A stretch of 64,000 nt of DNA from Ilex aquifolium (lineage: Eukaryota; Streptophyta; Magnoliopsida; Aquifoliales; Aquifoliaceae). The position numbers and the translations under genes are program-made. The stretch covers positions 24,193,371 through 24,257,370 of the forward strand of contig OX637405.1 in assembly GCA_951799425.1 (NCBI GenBank), read 5' to 3'. Shown here in pieces: positions 20,518-32,416 of this stretch. A model generated the notes under the pieces. The model did no database searches. It saw only the letters and a program-made list of their open reading frames with translations, and was not told the DNA's origin. Positions within the stretch are counted from its first letter, which is position 1, and each line of letters starts with the position of its first letter.

Positions 20518-21213
20518 TTGTTGTCGTAGTTCCATAGGTGAGTAACGAACACCCAACACAGATTCACCAAGGATGGTCCTACTCTCTCTGCAATTTGCTC
20601 AACTCTGTCCATATGATTTCTCTATTGATTTTTTTTCTGTTTTTTGTTTTTTAACTCTCTTTTTTAGTTTTTTTTCCTTGATATTTCAAGAGATCGACAA
20701 TAGGAAAAGGTGGTGTTAAGAAATTACACCGAAGAAAAAAAGTTTTGCTATGAAATTACAGTGAAACAACAACAAGAAGAACAACAACTATGTGTTAGTG
20801 CATTTACGAGAGACAGACGAAGAAACAGAAACTCTTACAGGCTTGAATGTAACTATAATATATATAGTTGAAGCAAGAGCATACCATATAGGAAGAGACT
20901 ACTTCTTCAATGTTTCTCCAGCAGATGTATCAAGCAGAGGTGAGATATTGAGTAGTCAGCTACTTGATCGGGTTGCCCTCTAGCGCCTGGAAGTTGCTAT
21001 TAAGCCCAACAAATTCCAATTGCATCAGACAACACAAGTTTTGAATCAAAAGAAGAAAGAAACTAAAGGAAAGCCAATATTTCAAAGGATAAAACAGTAG
21101 ACAAAGCCCACTTGGTCCGACATTTTATGTTAATAGCATTTAATATAGGTATTGTAATTACTTGTGCCAATTAATATTGCTTTTTTGTTGAATTAAGCAA
21201 AAAGAAATTGATA
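20518..21213. other. Flanking DNA duplicated with copia copy C
   Basis: Counterpart of 18168-18875 with scattered substitutions and small indels. Homology ends near 21213 (AAAAAGAAATTGATA), after which copy-specific sequence begins. Confidence 0.65.
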
Positions 21214-23130
21214 GTTAAAGACCTTTGCCATAGACTTTTACCGTTCATGTACTCACCTACTTCTTTCACTAGCTTTTCTTTTCTTTTCTTTTCTTTTTTG
21301 TGATATACACCAGTGGAACATTATTACAATTAAGGATCGACTGTTATAATTTTTTAAAATGCATCCGTAGCTGAGAGAAAAATGAATACGAAGAGGTAAA
21401 GAGAAAAATAGATACCAAAATATTGAAGCCCTTTCTTTTTTTTTAAGATTTGTAAAATCATATGACACTTACGAACAAGTACATCATTCAAAAAGATAAA
21501 CAACGCATTATATTTATTGTTATTTTTGCCACTTTATTCCGCACAAATAGGAAAGACCGAACCTAGTGACAGTCACGGAAATTTTAACATGAATACGTAT
21601 TTTTCTCTATTTTGCAACCCCAACCCACAAATTTGACAAGAAAATGAATTAGATTTTTGCAGTTTATAACTTGTTCCTAACTGACTGAATGCATTAAAAT
21701 TGATAAAAAAAAAAGAAAGCAGGAATGAAATTGTTATGATCCCACCTTAGTTAAGTATGGACTTAGAGGTGAGCACATAAAACAGAGATTCCAATTGCAC
21801 CAGTAAACGTCAGGTGTGCTCGGAAGAAACAAAAAATCCATTGCATTTAAAAGGGTAAACCATTAGAAAAAGCCCACTTGATCAGATATTTTAACTCAAT
21901 TGCGTTCAAATTTGGAAGCCTTATTTATATTGTAATTTTTTATGCCAATTTATATTGCTGATTAAAATAATTAAGCAAAACTTTTTTTTTTTTTTTTTTG
22001 CTATAGGGTGTGCAAGCTTACACTGACTACTCCCTCGAGCTCAGCGGCTTGCCACCACGACTTGAGCTGAGTTAGAGCATGTCCTCAAAAGGACAAAGTT
22101 GACTAACCTTTAAAGAGTGTAGGAAGGGATTGAACGTGAGATTTCTGGATTACCAAAAGAGATAGCCAATCAATTAAGCAAAAAAATTGATATTTAAATA
22201 TGCCGACATATTTTTTTTTATATATTTGCCATGGATGTTTATCAATTGGTTGCTGGCCTCAAATAATTACACTCAATCAGCCATGTCATTTTCATGTATT
22301 CAACCTACTTCTTCAATTTCAGGTGACGTAACACACTTTTTGGAATTAGGCAAGTTCTAAATAATTTGCAAGTTGCCCACTTGCATTATAAAAACATTTC
22401 CTACCTGCTGGGACTGATCCTTGGTCCTATATTCTTTCCATTGGAGGTAAAATAATTTTGTACACTCAAGTTTGTGCAAATGTAGATCCAATTGTTTGAA
22501 TTCGTAATTCAGGCCAGCACAATTTTTTATTTTTTTTTTGATATTACAATTAAGAATCAACTATTATAATATTCGAATACTGCATCTATGGGAGAGCAAA
22601 AAAAAAAACAGCGACAAGCAGATGAAAAGAAGTCTGAAAGGGGCCACAATAAATGACACAAGACGAGCATAAGAAATCAAGTCTTGCCATTTGGCAAGGA
22701 TTGATCCAAAATTTAAAAATAAAATTTTGGGGGCTTGATCCAATTTTTTCAATCTAATTGTCTTGTCATAGAACGTTTAATATTGATTAAAATTCAATTT
22801 GATCAACTGCTACAATTTTTTATTTAATTTGCTCAATTATTAATATGTCCCTTTCATGTATTCACCTACTTCTTCAATTTGATCAACTGCTACAATTTTT
22901 TATTTAATTTGACAAGTTCTAAATAAACTGCACTTGGCCACTTGGATCATAAATATATTCTTTCAATTGGCTTATCCCAAGTTCTTTGCCAATGTAGATC
23001 TAATTATTTGAATTCGTGAGGGAGGCTAGCACTAACTTTTGGTTTTTCTTGATATAGGTTTGGATCATTATTACAATTAAGAATCAACTATTAGAGTTTT
23101 GTCTCAAAGATGTCACAACATGACCCAAAA
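21214..23130. repeat. AT-rich spacer with diverged copies of a low-copy repeat
   Basis: No gene seen. Parts at about 21780-22000, 22165-22320 and 22780-22940 resemble the 18660-18880 and 21000-21260 segments. Shared words include AATTAAGCAAAA and TTTCATGTATTCACCTAC. A further copy lies at 33110-33317. These look like old duplications of one host or transposon segment of unknown class. A C+G-richer patch at 22010-22170 is unassigned. Confidence 0.5.
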
Positions 23131-24437
23131 GATTTGAGCCATGCTTTTGAAAATTCTAATGTTAGATAAATTTATTTATACTGCTAATAAAAGTGGTTTA
23201 AGTGAAAAACTTTTGATTTCTTTATTTATCCTTTAATAATTCTATAATGTCTACTTTATCCTTTTTAAAGTGGCTTAAGAAAAAAAACTTTCGATTTTTT
23301 TATATCCTTCAAAAATTCTATAATGTCTATTTTAGACCTTTTTGAAGAATTTTTTATTTTTTTTTATTAGTTGCATTAATTCAACTAATAAATTCATTGT
23401 TTAACCTTTGATTACATTCCTTCCAAACAATATAAATTTGATCCAAATCCGATTTGAGATTTAAGCCATGCTTTTGAAAATTCTAATGTTAGATAAATTT
23501 ATTTATACTGCTAATAAAAGTGGTTTAAGTGAAAAACTTTTGATTTCTTTATTTATCCTTTAATAATTCTATAATGTCTACTTTATCCTTTTTAAAGTGG
23601 CTTAAGAAAAAAAACTTTCGATTTTTTTATATCCTTCAAAAATTCTATAATGTCTATTTTAGACCTTTTTGAAGAATTTTTTTTTTTTTTTATTAGTTGC
23701 ATTAATTCAACTAATAAATTCATTGTTTAACCTTTGATTACATTCCTTCCAAACAATATAAATTTGATCCAAATCCGATTTGAGATTTGAGCCATGCTTT
23801 TGAAAATTCTAATGTTAGATAAATTTATTTATACTGCTAATAAAAGTGGTTTAAGTGAAAAACTTTTGATTTCTTTATTTATCCTTTAATAATTCTATAA
23901 TGTCTACTTTATCCTTTTTAAAGTGGCTTAAGAAAAAAAACTTTCGATTTTTTTATATCCTTCAAAAACTCTATAATGTCTATTTTAGACCTTTTTGAAG
24001 AATTTTTTATTTTTTTTTATTAGTTGCATTAATTCAACTAATAAATTCATTGTTTAACCTTTGATTACATTCCTTCCAAACAATATAAATTTGATCCAAA
24101 TCCGATTTGAGATTTGAGCCATGCTTTTGAAAATTCTAATGTTAGATAAATTTATTTATACTGCTAATAAAAGTGGTTTAAGTGAAAAACTTTTGATTTC
24201 TTTATTTATCCTTTAATAATTCTATAATGTCTACTTTATCCTTTTTAAAGTGGCTTAAGAAAAAAAACTTTCGATTTTTTTATATCCTTCAAAAATTCTA
24301 TAATGTCTATTTTAGACCTTTTTGAAGAATTTTTTATTTTTTATTTATTAGTTGCATTAATTCAACTAATAAATTCATTGTTTAACCTTTGATTACATTC
24401 CTTCCAAACAATATAAATTTGATCCAAATCCGATTTG
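23131..24437 (+). repeat. Four-copy tandem repeat, unit about 326 bp
   Basis: Units start GATTTGAGCC or GATTTAAGCC at 23131, 23458, 23784 and 24111 (periods 327, 326, 327). Copies are almost identical; the visible differences are in poly(T) length, one A to G at the second unit start and a C in the third unit. Each unit contains two diverged sub-repeats about 77 bp apart (AAGTGGTTTAAG at 23191 and AAGTGGCTTAAG at 23268 in unit 1). The array ends with a truncated unit start at 24437. Confidence 0.93.
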
Positions 24438-24680
24438 AACAATGTGATCTGAATCCAATTCAATTGTCCAACGGATTTTATTTTTCACAGTGCATATGTA
24501 AGTCCGTTAAAATAGATATATGTTCTGATTCGAATAAGTTGATTAGAGATGATTTTAACATTTAACACATGAATTTCTACTTTATTTTATTAAATAATCA
24601 CCAAATTGCATCATATGTATGTAGGTACGTAATGCATATCCAAATTCGCTAAAAAATAAATATTTGAATAGATCTAATAA

Positions 24681-25119
24681 TCTATATACTAATTTTAAAT
24701 GTCAATACTTGTCAAAAAAAAACTTAATTGATAATATTATCCTTAAAAAGATAAAAAGACAATTATAACCTATTATAGTAACATCTTAGTAGTCTAATAA
24801 ATTAGTAGTCATTCCTCTATTAATCACTTATTGAAGTTAAACATAACAGTTTTTAAATGCAATGCAATTAATTTTTTTTTTAACCTTATGCAATTCAATT
24901 CATACAACCCAAAATACGAGAAAAATCTTGAGTGTTACAGTTATCCCACGTCAACAATGCCACTTTGTGTAACCGCCTACTAACAAGGGAACAAAAGGTA
25001 TATAACCATCATGTAATATATAACCATCTTCATATAAAGAAAATTGGTTCAATTTATCTATTTTTTTTTTAACAAAAAGTCAAAATAGTTAGCGTGCAAC
25101 GCACGCGTGCACCAACTAG
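24681..25119 (+). mobile_element. Small non-autonomous Helitron
   Basis: The 439-bp element begins TCTATATACTA and ends with a 6-bp stem hairpin GCGTGC-AAC-GCACGC (25092-25106), then 9 bases and CTAG (25116-25119). It sits between A (24680) and T (25120), the Helitron target. No Rep/helicase coding is present. All three terminal signals are seen; mobility by a relative is inferred. Confidence 0.85.
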
Positions 25120-25943
25120 TTTAATAAAAACTTCAAAAAAAATAAATTATGATAAACTAATTTTAGATGACACTTGCGAACAATTACTCCATCGGATGAT
25201 GAACAACCCATGATTGTTTCACATGATTAAAACAGATGGCCAAACACAGTCAAAAGATATTGTGGGATCTGATCAGGACTGCAATTGATGAGACACATGC
25301 TGCATGTGACCAAAGAATATGGCTTGCAAAAATTGGGGTGGTGGTGGTAGACGGTGGTGGTAGTTCTGGCGACAAGTGCAGTGGGTGATGGCAGTAATTG
25401 TGGAGGCCATGGTGGTAGTGGTGGGACAGGGATGGTAATGGTGATAAATATAAAAATAAAAAATGTCATCTAAATTGTTTTTAAGGAAATATAAGTTTAT
25501 TTTTTCTTGTACTTTTGGATTTCGTAAGTGGTAAAATTACTTTTAATTTATTTAAATGTAATTTAAATAAGTTAAACTGAACAATAATTTTTTGATTCAA
25601 AGTACTTTTCATCGTAAGTGTTAAAAATAAATTTTTTATAAGTCATCTCAAACACCTTTTTCCCAGACAAAATTTTAAGAGAATCAAGGGTGACCAATTT
25701 AGTTAGGCCTAATTGGTCAGGCTAACACAATAATAAAAATAAAATTTTGCGTTAATAATATTTTTAGTCATTAAAGTATGTGTTGTTTTTACTAGTTTAG
25801 TCCTCATTATATTAATTTAAAAATTTTGGAACTCGACCCCCCTATATGAACTTATTTGAACTTAAATCCACCAAGAAAACTTATTTATTATGAAGTCCGT
25901 TTTTTATTAATTTTACCAGACTATCCCTTCCCTTTAGAAGTGA
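25120..25943. other. AT-rich spacer with a GGT-type simple repeat
   Basis: No gene seen. At 25337-25450 there is an imperfect GGT/GGTA repeat; a chance open stretch on minus crosses it. The segment from about 25830 is the left arm of a long inverted repeat. Confidence 0.5.
25830..25935. repeat. Left arm of a diverged long inverted repeat
   Basis: The sequence around GAACTTATTTGAACTTAAAT, AAACTTATTT and AAGTCCGTTTTTTAT matches the complement of 31700-31855 over about 70 bp, then more loosely to a shared ATACCCTTCC / CTATCCCTTCC. The pair could be the ends of a 6-kb Mutator-like element into which others inserted. Confidence 0.45.
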
Positions 25944-25951
25944 AGTAAAAC

Positions 25952-26706
25952 TAGGGGTGTCCATGGCCCGGGTTACCCACGGGTCCCGTTACCCTGCCCG
26001 AAAAAATAAACCCGAAATCCGATAGACCCGATAGTTAGCCCGCCTAAACCCAAGCTCAATATCCTTAAAAAAATGGCTTGGATTTACCCTCATACCCATT
26101 ACTCGGCCCAAGAGCCCGCCCATCAAGCCCGCTCACCTAGCCCAGCCCGCTCACACAGCCAGTCCGCCCTTCCTGTGAAAAAAAATTATACTTTTAAACT
26201 ATTAAATTTGAAACTTTGAAATAAACCTCCCAATGTCGGAATTTGAAATTTTAAAAATTTAGATACTATAAATAAGATATTATTTTCTTTTTCATGTATT
26301 AAGTATACAAGTTTTAAAAGGTAGAATAATGCAAATGATAAATAAATGAATAAGTATCAACCTAATTAGGACGTAATCATTTTATTGGATGCAGTTCATC
26401 CCCTAATCAAAAATAAAATTATTCATTATTTTATTTTTATCCATTTTAACTCTACTTTTAATTCAAAAATATAATTTACACAAATATTAAGTTACAAAAA
26501 TATTAATTATTTTTAAATGAAATTGTATATAGAAAAATCCGCCCAATAAGGTCGCGGGTTGGGCTGCGAGTAGCTTACCCATACCCAAAGTCCAGCCCAG
26601 CCCGCCCGATAACTTACTTGGGTAAGGGCTTGAGTCTACACTACCCAAGCCCGGCCTCAAAAAAAATTTCACGAGCCTAGCCCGACCCGGCCCACGGACA
26701 CCCCTA
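25952..26706. mobile_element. hAT-type MITE (755 bp)
   Basis: Terminal inverted repeats TAGGGGTGTCCATGG and the complement of CCACGGACACCCCTA agree over about 21 bp with two mismatches. They are flanked by an exact 8-bp duplication AGTAAAAC (25944-25951 and 26707-26714). The 8-bp duplication and the TAGGGGTG end are hAT hallmarks. The interior is AT-rich with GGCCCG-rich ends and has no transposase. Confidence 0.92.
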
Positions 26707-26713
26707 AGTAAAA

Positions 26714-26824
26714 CCAATAGGTATTTGGTCCAATGGTACTCCTTTTCTTATAAAGGCTTTGACTTTTTGAAATCAAGGGTTCAAGTCCCCCTCCCCCTTC
26801 CTCTTCCCTTTCCCAAAAAAAAAA
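26714..26824 (+). mobile_element. tRNA-derived SINE, same family as 3828-3934
   Basis: A TGGTCCAATGG A-box-like and GTTCAAGTCCC B-box-like motif, a CCCCCTCCCCC-type pyrimidine stretch and a poly(A) tail match the SINE at 3828-3934. Its 13-bp target duplication AAGTGAAGTAAAA is at 26825-26837 on the right. On the left it is at 25938-25950, beyond the hAT MITE. So the MITE landed at the SINE's first bases after the SINE was in place. Confidence 0.88.
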
Positions 26825-26949
26825 AAGTGAAGTAAAATTAAAAATTAAAAACTCCTAAATTTTAGGAGTTTGACTAACATTAAAATTTTTTTTCCCTCAT
26901 ATCTATATATATCCATATATAGGTTACGACTATATATATATATAGTAAC

Positions 26950-27180
26950 ATTAAAAATAAAAAATAATAACATTCAAATACAAAAAAAAATAATTTATCA
27001 TTTAGACACAAAAAACAATATCATTTAAACACAAAAAAAATAGTAACATTTAAACATAAAAAAATAGTAACATTCAATATTATTATTTTTAAAAAATAAC
27101 AATCGTAACATGTTTAACAAAAATATAAACATGTTCAACAAAAATAGTAGCATGCTTAACAAAAACAGTAACATGCTTAA
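26950..27180 (+). repeat. Degenerate AGTAACAT array, left part
   Basis: A run of roughly 20-bp A-rich units, each with AGTAACAT or a variant followed by TYAA and poly(A). At least seven are visible. A similar array in the same orientation lies at 30930-31170, which suggests one array split by a later insertion. Confidence 0.6.
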
Positions 27181-27285
27181 CAATAATTATCTATCTCATA
27201 TCTATCTATATACATATATAGAATAAGACTATTTATATATATACATGTATATGTATATATGTGTGTGTGTGTGTATATATATATA

Positions 27286-27480
27286 TTAGGGATAACTCGT
27301 GCCTGAAAGCACAGCGCAATTCAAAAAAAATCAAGCACTGAATTTGGACGCGTAATAAGTTGAAAGCCTAAACTGCCCCCATAATCCGTGCCTGAAGATA
27401 CTGTGCAATTAAAAAATATATATATTATTTTTGAACACGAACAATCAAACACCAAATATAAACACGCATTAAGCTGAAAG
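27286..27480 (-). mobile_element. Helitron-like 3' end, minus, doubled
   Basis: On minus, GTGCTTTCAGGCAC (hairpin GTGC...GCAC) followed by GAGTTATCCCTAAT resembles the 3' ends at 52989 and 58963. A second similar block (TCCGTGCCTGAAGATACTG on plus) lies about 93 bp to the right, so the end is tandemly doubled. The terminal CTAG is degenerate here (CTAA), and no 5' end could be fixed. Confidence 0.4.
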
Positions 27481-29950
27481 TCTAAAATGTATTTTTAATG
27501 TCATGTCTTTGGTGAAATAAAGTGGGTCAGAATGCTTTTGTTTCAGCTATTAGAAGGAATATTAAAGCCTGAATGTACAATGTATGCTAAACAAAAATTG
27601 TCAATATTTAATCTAAAAGAATTTATTTTGTTCTTTTAAAAATATTTGGATAAAATTTTCTCTCAAAATAAGATCCCGATAAACTATCGAACCTGTATAG
27701 ACAATCAATAAAGTACTAATTATACAATCCACCGTTTAAAAAATGTTAACTAAACAAATAAACTCTGAAACTTGCTTGACAATCCTCAACTTATATTGCA
27801 CCAATTCAATCAAAATGTGTTGTGTATTCCTTAACATTTATAATCAAAATAATTTTCTTTGTTATTTTAAAAAATTTGGACATAATGTCCCCTATAAACG
27901 GGGTTCCAAGAAAATATCAACATAAATAGATAAATACTATATGCTACCATCACAACCCAAATTTGAATAGTGGACTCATCATCATGTCATAGTCCAGCCT
28001 TAACATAAAATATTCAATCATCACAACAATATAAACACGGGTGTGTGCAAATACAGTCCAAAACAAAAAATAGTATATAATCATATCAATTTGATGAAAG
28101 GTAAAATACAAAAAATATCAATTGGTTAATACGTTTCCTATATTAATTCTTTAATCTGTATACAATTTTCATAATTAAACTACGACAACCATGAAAGAAG
28201 TAACCCTTACAACCATGAAATATTAATAACTCAAGTATGTAATAATCAAAACAAACACATAGATGCATAAAAAAAAATACAACTTTATTCATCAAAGTGC
28301 CAAAATCCATAACCAATTTTAATTTTCTTCTTCAACATCACACATTAACACTTCATGTCACCAACTGTACAAAAAAAAAAACTAATCTTAAGCACCTCAA
28401 TTGATAATACAATGCATCTGAATACCAAAATGATTTGATACAGGGGTATGGGGCTGCCGAAGCTGCTTTAATAGCTCTAAAATAATTTTTCTTTGCACCA
28501 ACTTAAAAAGAAATTTAAGTTGTCCTGTGCACCAACTTAGTTAAGGTTCGACTGTCAATACTCGTCGTGCATCACATGGATCATTTTCAAGCAATTTAAA
28601 AAATTAAAATTGAGAAACTTAGTCGAACACATAAATCTGCATTGTAAACACTTACACATAGTAACCAATTCCACTGGACACTCCCAATTGTACCTAATAC
28701 CAATGGTTAAACAATAACAATATTCTCATTCTTTAATTAAACCAATCAAAAGCTATTTGAAATGAACCACATAACCCCCATTTAGGTTTAACTAAAACTC
28801 AATTGAAATGAATCAAAACCTATTTAAAACAACCACTCTCAAGGTTAACAAAATCTACTTGGTTAAAGCAATTCTAACTCATAATCCTTACACCACTATT
28901 TATGCATCGACGAAAAAATACAATCAAAAGAAACAAATGCTAATAAAAAGATTGAAAAACAACTAAAAGAGCTTTAAAATCTTTTCTAATTTGGCAAGAA
29001 AGAAAGGCAAAAATTCCAAAATATAGCCAAATTTATTGGACTTCTTTAATAAAGAGCAGTCCATGAATAGTCTCCATAAACCTAGCCAAAAGTACAACCA
29101 TTTTTTTGAAATTTGACCAATAATTTAGAAATTTCACAAAACTTCATTTAAAAGAACAAATTCAGCAATCTTTATGCCAACACGCCCTTTGAAAATTTTG
29201 ATGGAAAAATCAAAAGTTCATCCAAAATTTTGAAAATCCATTTGCCAAATTAGAGAAAGTGGAATTTAGGATGTTGATTAAAAAATGTTTAACAATAGTC
29301 ATTACCTAGACCAAAACCACAACTAAATGAGAGAGAGAGAGGATAAAGACCCATCAACCAACCACTTCCTAATTTCTCTAGCTACCTATCTGCATATTCA
29401 CTTCCACATTACAACAAATACACAATGTCTGTTAATTACTCTAAGAAGCTGCATCATAAAATGACTGTTATTTTTCAACTAAAAATACACCCAAAGAAAA
29501 TAAGAATAACAGCTATCAAGCATCAAGCATTCAAGAGGCTTCTTGAAAAAAAATTCAAATAAATAAATAAGCCCTTCATATTAGGTTCAAGATTTTAAAG
29601 CCATTTCAATTAAAGCAAAAAAAAAATGTAAATACATATCCAATTCATACAAAACCGGCATTTAAAAATAATAAATCAAACCTATACGCACCAAATCCAA
29701 ATTTCTTGCAAAACCCACATTCAAACCTAATCAAATCGAATTCAAATCAAGTTCACAAAATTCCAATTCAATTCGATTACATATCCAATTCGAATCGAAC
29801 CTAAAGTTCACAAATCTAATTACATATCCAATAGGCATCAAATTAAAATTTCTTACAAACACCGCATTCAAAAATAGCATAATCAAACCAAGTTAAAAAA
29901 TAGCATAATCAAACTAATCAAACCCAATTAACATTAAAATCCAATTTGTC
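27481..29950. other. AT-rich spacer, no gene seen
   Basis: About 2.5 kb with no coding frame above chance and no clear repeat boundary. It may be the body of the Helitron-like element whose 3' end is at 27286. Confidence 0.5.
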
Positions 29951-30634
29951 CGATGTGTGAGTGGGTTTTTTTCAGTGGGTTGGGCAGAGAGGGAAGAGTA
30001 TGTGTGTGGATTGTGTTGTGTGTGCGTGTGTCTGTATATTGTAATGCGTGTGCGTACGTGTGTGTGTATGTGAGTTTGTGTGATGGGTATTGTTTTAGGG
30101 GGTGGATTGCGCAGAGAGGAAGAGGGTTGTATGTGTGTGGGTTTTTTTCAGTGGGTTGGGCAGAGAAGGAAGAGAGAGTGTGTGTGCGTATTTATGAAGT
30201 TACAGGGTATGACTTGAGGATTTTCATTTTTTGGCATCAAAATATCGGGGCTCGATTGTATTATATGCCTCTTTTGTAAATTTGAACACAGAATCAATAC
30301 AATTTTTTTTTATGGGCCAAAAATTTGTGTGTGAATATTTTTGGCTCTATTGGACGTGTTATAGAATTTGCTTGGAAGAGAGTGTGTGTATATGTTGGGT
30401 CTTAGGAGTGGGTTCAGCAAGGAAAGAAGGGGAGTTTTCGGGGACGGGGTGCGCAGAAGGGGAAAAAGGGGAGGGGGTGTGGTCTGTGCATAAGGGGGGC
30501 TTTGTTTGGGGTGGGGGGGGGGGGGTTGCGTGAGAGATTTGACAGAGAGAAATACCTGTGGCTGTGGCGGTGGCGGTGGCGGTGGCGAAGCCCTTCGTTC
30601 CTTCACGGTGGCTTTGATGATGGTTTTGACGGGG

Positions 30635-30676
<42 letters not shown>

Positions 30677-30880
30677 CGAGCGAGCGAGCGAAGAGAGAGG
30701 AGTGAAAAAAAAAGAAGGTAAAAAAAAAAAAAAAAAAAAACCAGGTGATGGAAGAGGGATGTGTGGCCCAGCTGCCATGCCGTCTCTATGACAAAAAATA
30801 GTAATATCAATGACGGTGATTATGATGCCTGTGAGGTGAGGGAGGATGCGATGGGTTTTTTTTTTTTTTTGGGAAAGATT
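29951..30880. repeat. Simple-sequence-rich block (GT, GGC, GA, A runs)
   Basis: A GT-rich stretch (29990-30190), a GGTGGC run (30560-30590), a GA run (30638-30668), GAGC repeats (30674-30690) and A/T homopolymers (30720-30740, 30856-30870). Long open stretches on both strands (30310-30892) follow from this composition and are not genes. Confidence 0.8.
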
Positions 30881-31690
30881 CAATTTCATCATTTAAATAC
30901 AAAAAATAATAATATTTAAAAAAAATAGTAATATTGAATATTAATATTTAAAAAAATAATAATAGTAACATGCTCAAAAAACACAGTAACAAACTTAAAA
31001 TAATAGTAACATGAACAGTAACATACTCAACAAAAATAATAACATGAACAGTAACGTAATAAAAAAAATAGTAACATGAAACATTCAAGCCCAGAAAATA
31101 ATAATATTTTAAAAAAACATGTAACATATAATCGGCATGATTGTGGATAGACGAGAAAACAGTAACATATTCAACAAAAAAAAAATAGTAAAAAATTGAA
31201 CAAAATTGGGGCAAGTACTAGATGCAAGGGAAATGAATATTTGAAAAAGATTTCGGAGTTTAATTTTCTCAAAACCTTTAATAAAGTTCAAAGTTGCCTA
31301 CCTAATCCACCAGTTTTACAAAAGGGGATTAATGATCCAATGATCCACCAGTTTTTCAAAGGGTCTTCTTGTGTTAAGTCGTTGAATCCATCGAATCCAA
31401 ATACACACAAAGAAAGAACAATTTGAGCTTTGAGAAGCAGAGAAAGAACGGACAAATGATTTTTTTTGAAACCTTTTTCATATCTACGGAGGCGAGTGAA
31501 AAAGGTCTTCTTGTGCTAAGCTGCGAATCAGCTCCTCGATGGATTCAACATTGCTTGCAACCACGACGACGTCGCCACTAAGTGGCCGGAGAGAGAGAGA
31601 GAGCTTTGAATTTGAATTTTAAATTTATGATGGAGATTTTATTGCATATTTTAATTGACATTGACTTAAGGGATAACAATTTCCAAGATA
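30881..31690. repeat. AGTAACAT array, right part, and spacer
   Basis: From 30930 to 31170 about ten AGTAACAT-type units match those at 26950-27180 in the same orientation. The rest (31190-31690) has no recognised feature apart from a short GA run at 31589-31602. Confidence 0.55.
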
Positions 31691-31699
31691 GTGAATTAA

Positions 31700-31855
31700 T
31701 TTAACCTCCTTTCAAGGAAGGGTATTTTTGGGATTTAAAAAATATTGGACTTAAGTACTTATTAGTAAGATAAAAAATGGACTTATCACCAAATAAGTTT
31801 CCTTGATGGACTCAAGTCATTATAAGTCCATCCAGGAGGACTCAGCCTCAATTTT
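31700..31855. repeat. Right arm of a diverged long inverted repeat
   Basis: The complement matches 25830-25935. Shared elements in order are GACTTATAATGACTT / GAACTTATTTGAACTT, AAACTTATTT, AAGTCC followed by a T run, and CCCTTCC. An extra 25-30 bp is present in this arm. Confidence 0.45.
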
Positions 31856-31911
31856 CACTACTAATTTTGTCAATTTTCTTCTTAAAGTATTAAAACGGCC
31901 CGTTAAGTTTT

Positions 31912-32416
31912 GGGCAAATGGCAGTTTGCACCTTGAAAGGTTAAAAATTTCTCAATTTGCACCCTCAAAGATCAATTATTTTAAATTACACCCTCAATTA
32001 AATTAATTGATAGCAATGTGACCGCAATCATAACGTCCGTTGTGATTTTCATCAAAATGACAGCCATGTGAGACGTACGTGAAAAGGAGAAGGATCATAA
32101 TCTAACAAAAGTCATTACGTGTAGTTCACGTTATTGTTAATTTGACGAAAATCGTAATCTCAACCATAACATCTATGATGATTTTTATTAGATTGATAAG
32201 CACGTGAGACGCACATGAAAAGGGGGACGCCATAATCCAACAAAATTCATCACGTGTATCTAACGTGACTAACAATTTGATGAAAATTGCAACGAACAAT
32301 TTGGTGGGGGTCACATTGCCACTAATTAATTTAATTGAAGGTGCAATTTACAATTGATCTTTGGGGGTACAAATTGAATTTTTTTAATATTTTGGGGTGC
32401 AAACTGTTATTTTCCT
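31912..32416. mobile_element. Mutator-type MITE (505 bp)
   Basis: Long inverted ends of about 110 bp: GGCAAATGGCAGTTTGCACC at the left and the complement of GGTGCAAACTGTTATTTTCC at the right, with shared CAATTTGCACCC and TTAAATTAATT blocks further in. They are flanked by a 9-bp duplication with one mismatch: TTAAGTTTT (31903-31911) and TTAAATTTT (32417-32425). The middle contains two related halves (AACGTCC...CACGTG and AACATCT...CACGTG). No transposase. Confidence 0.72.

Noticed and set aside
22010-22170. A CG-richer patch that might be a SINE on minus
   Set aside because: It has only a weak B-box-like CGTTCAATCCC, no A-box, no poly(A) tail and no target duplication.
23131-24437. Centromeric satellite
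   Set aside because: Only four units are present, in a transposon-rich arm-like context; unit length alone is not evidence.
30310-30892. Two open frames of more than 160 codons on minus
   Set aside because: They run through GA, GGC and A/T simple repeats; residues are Ser/Leu and Pro runs only.
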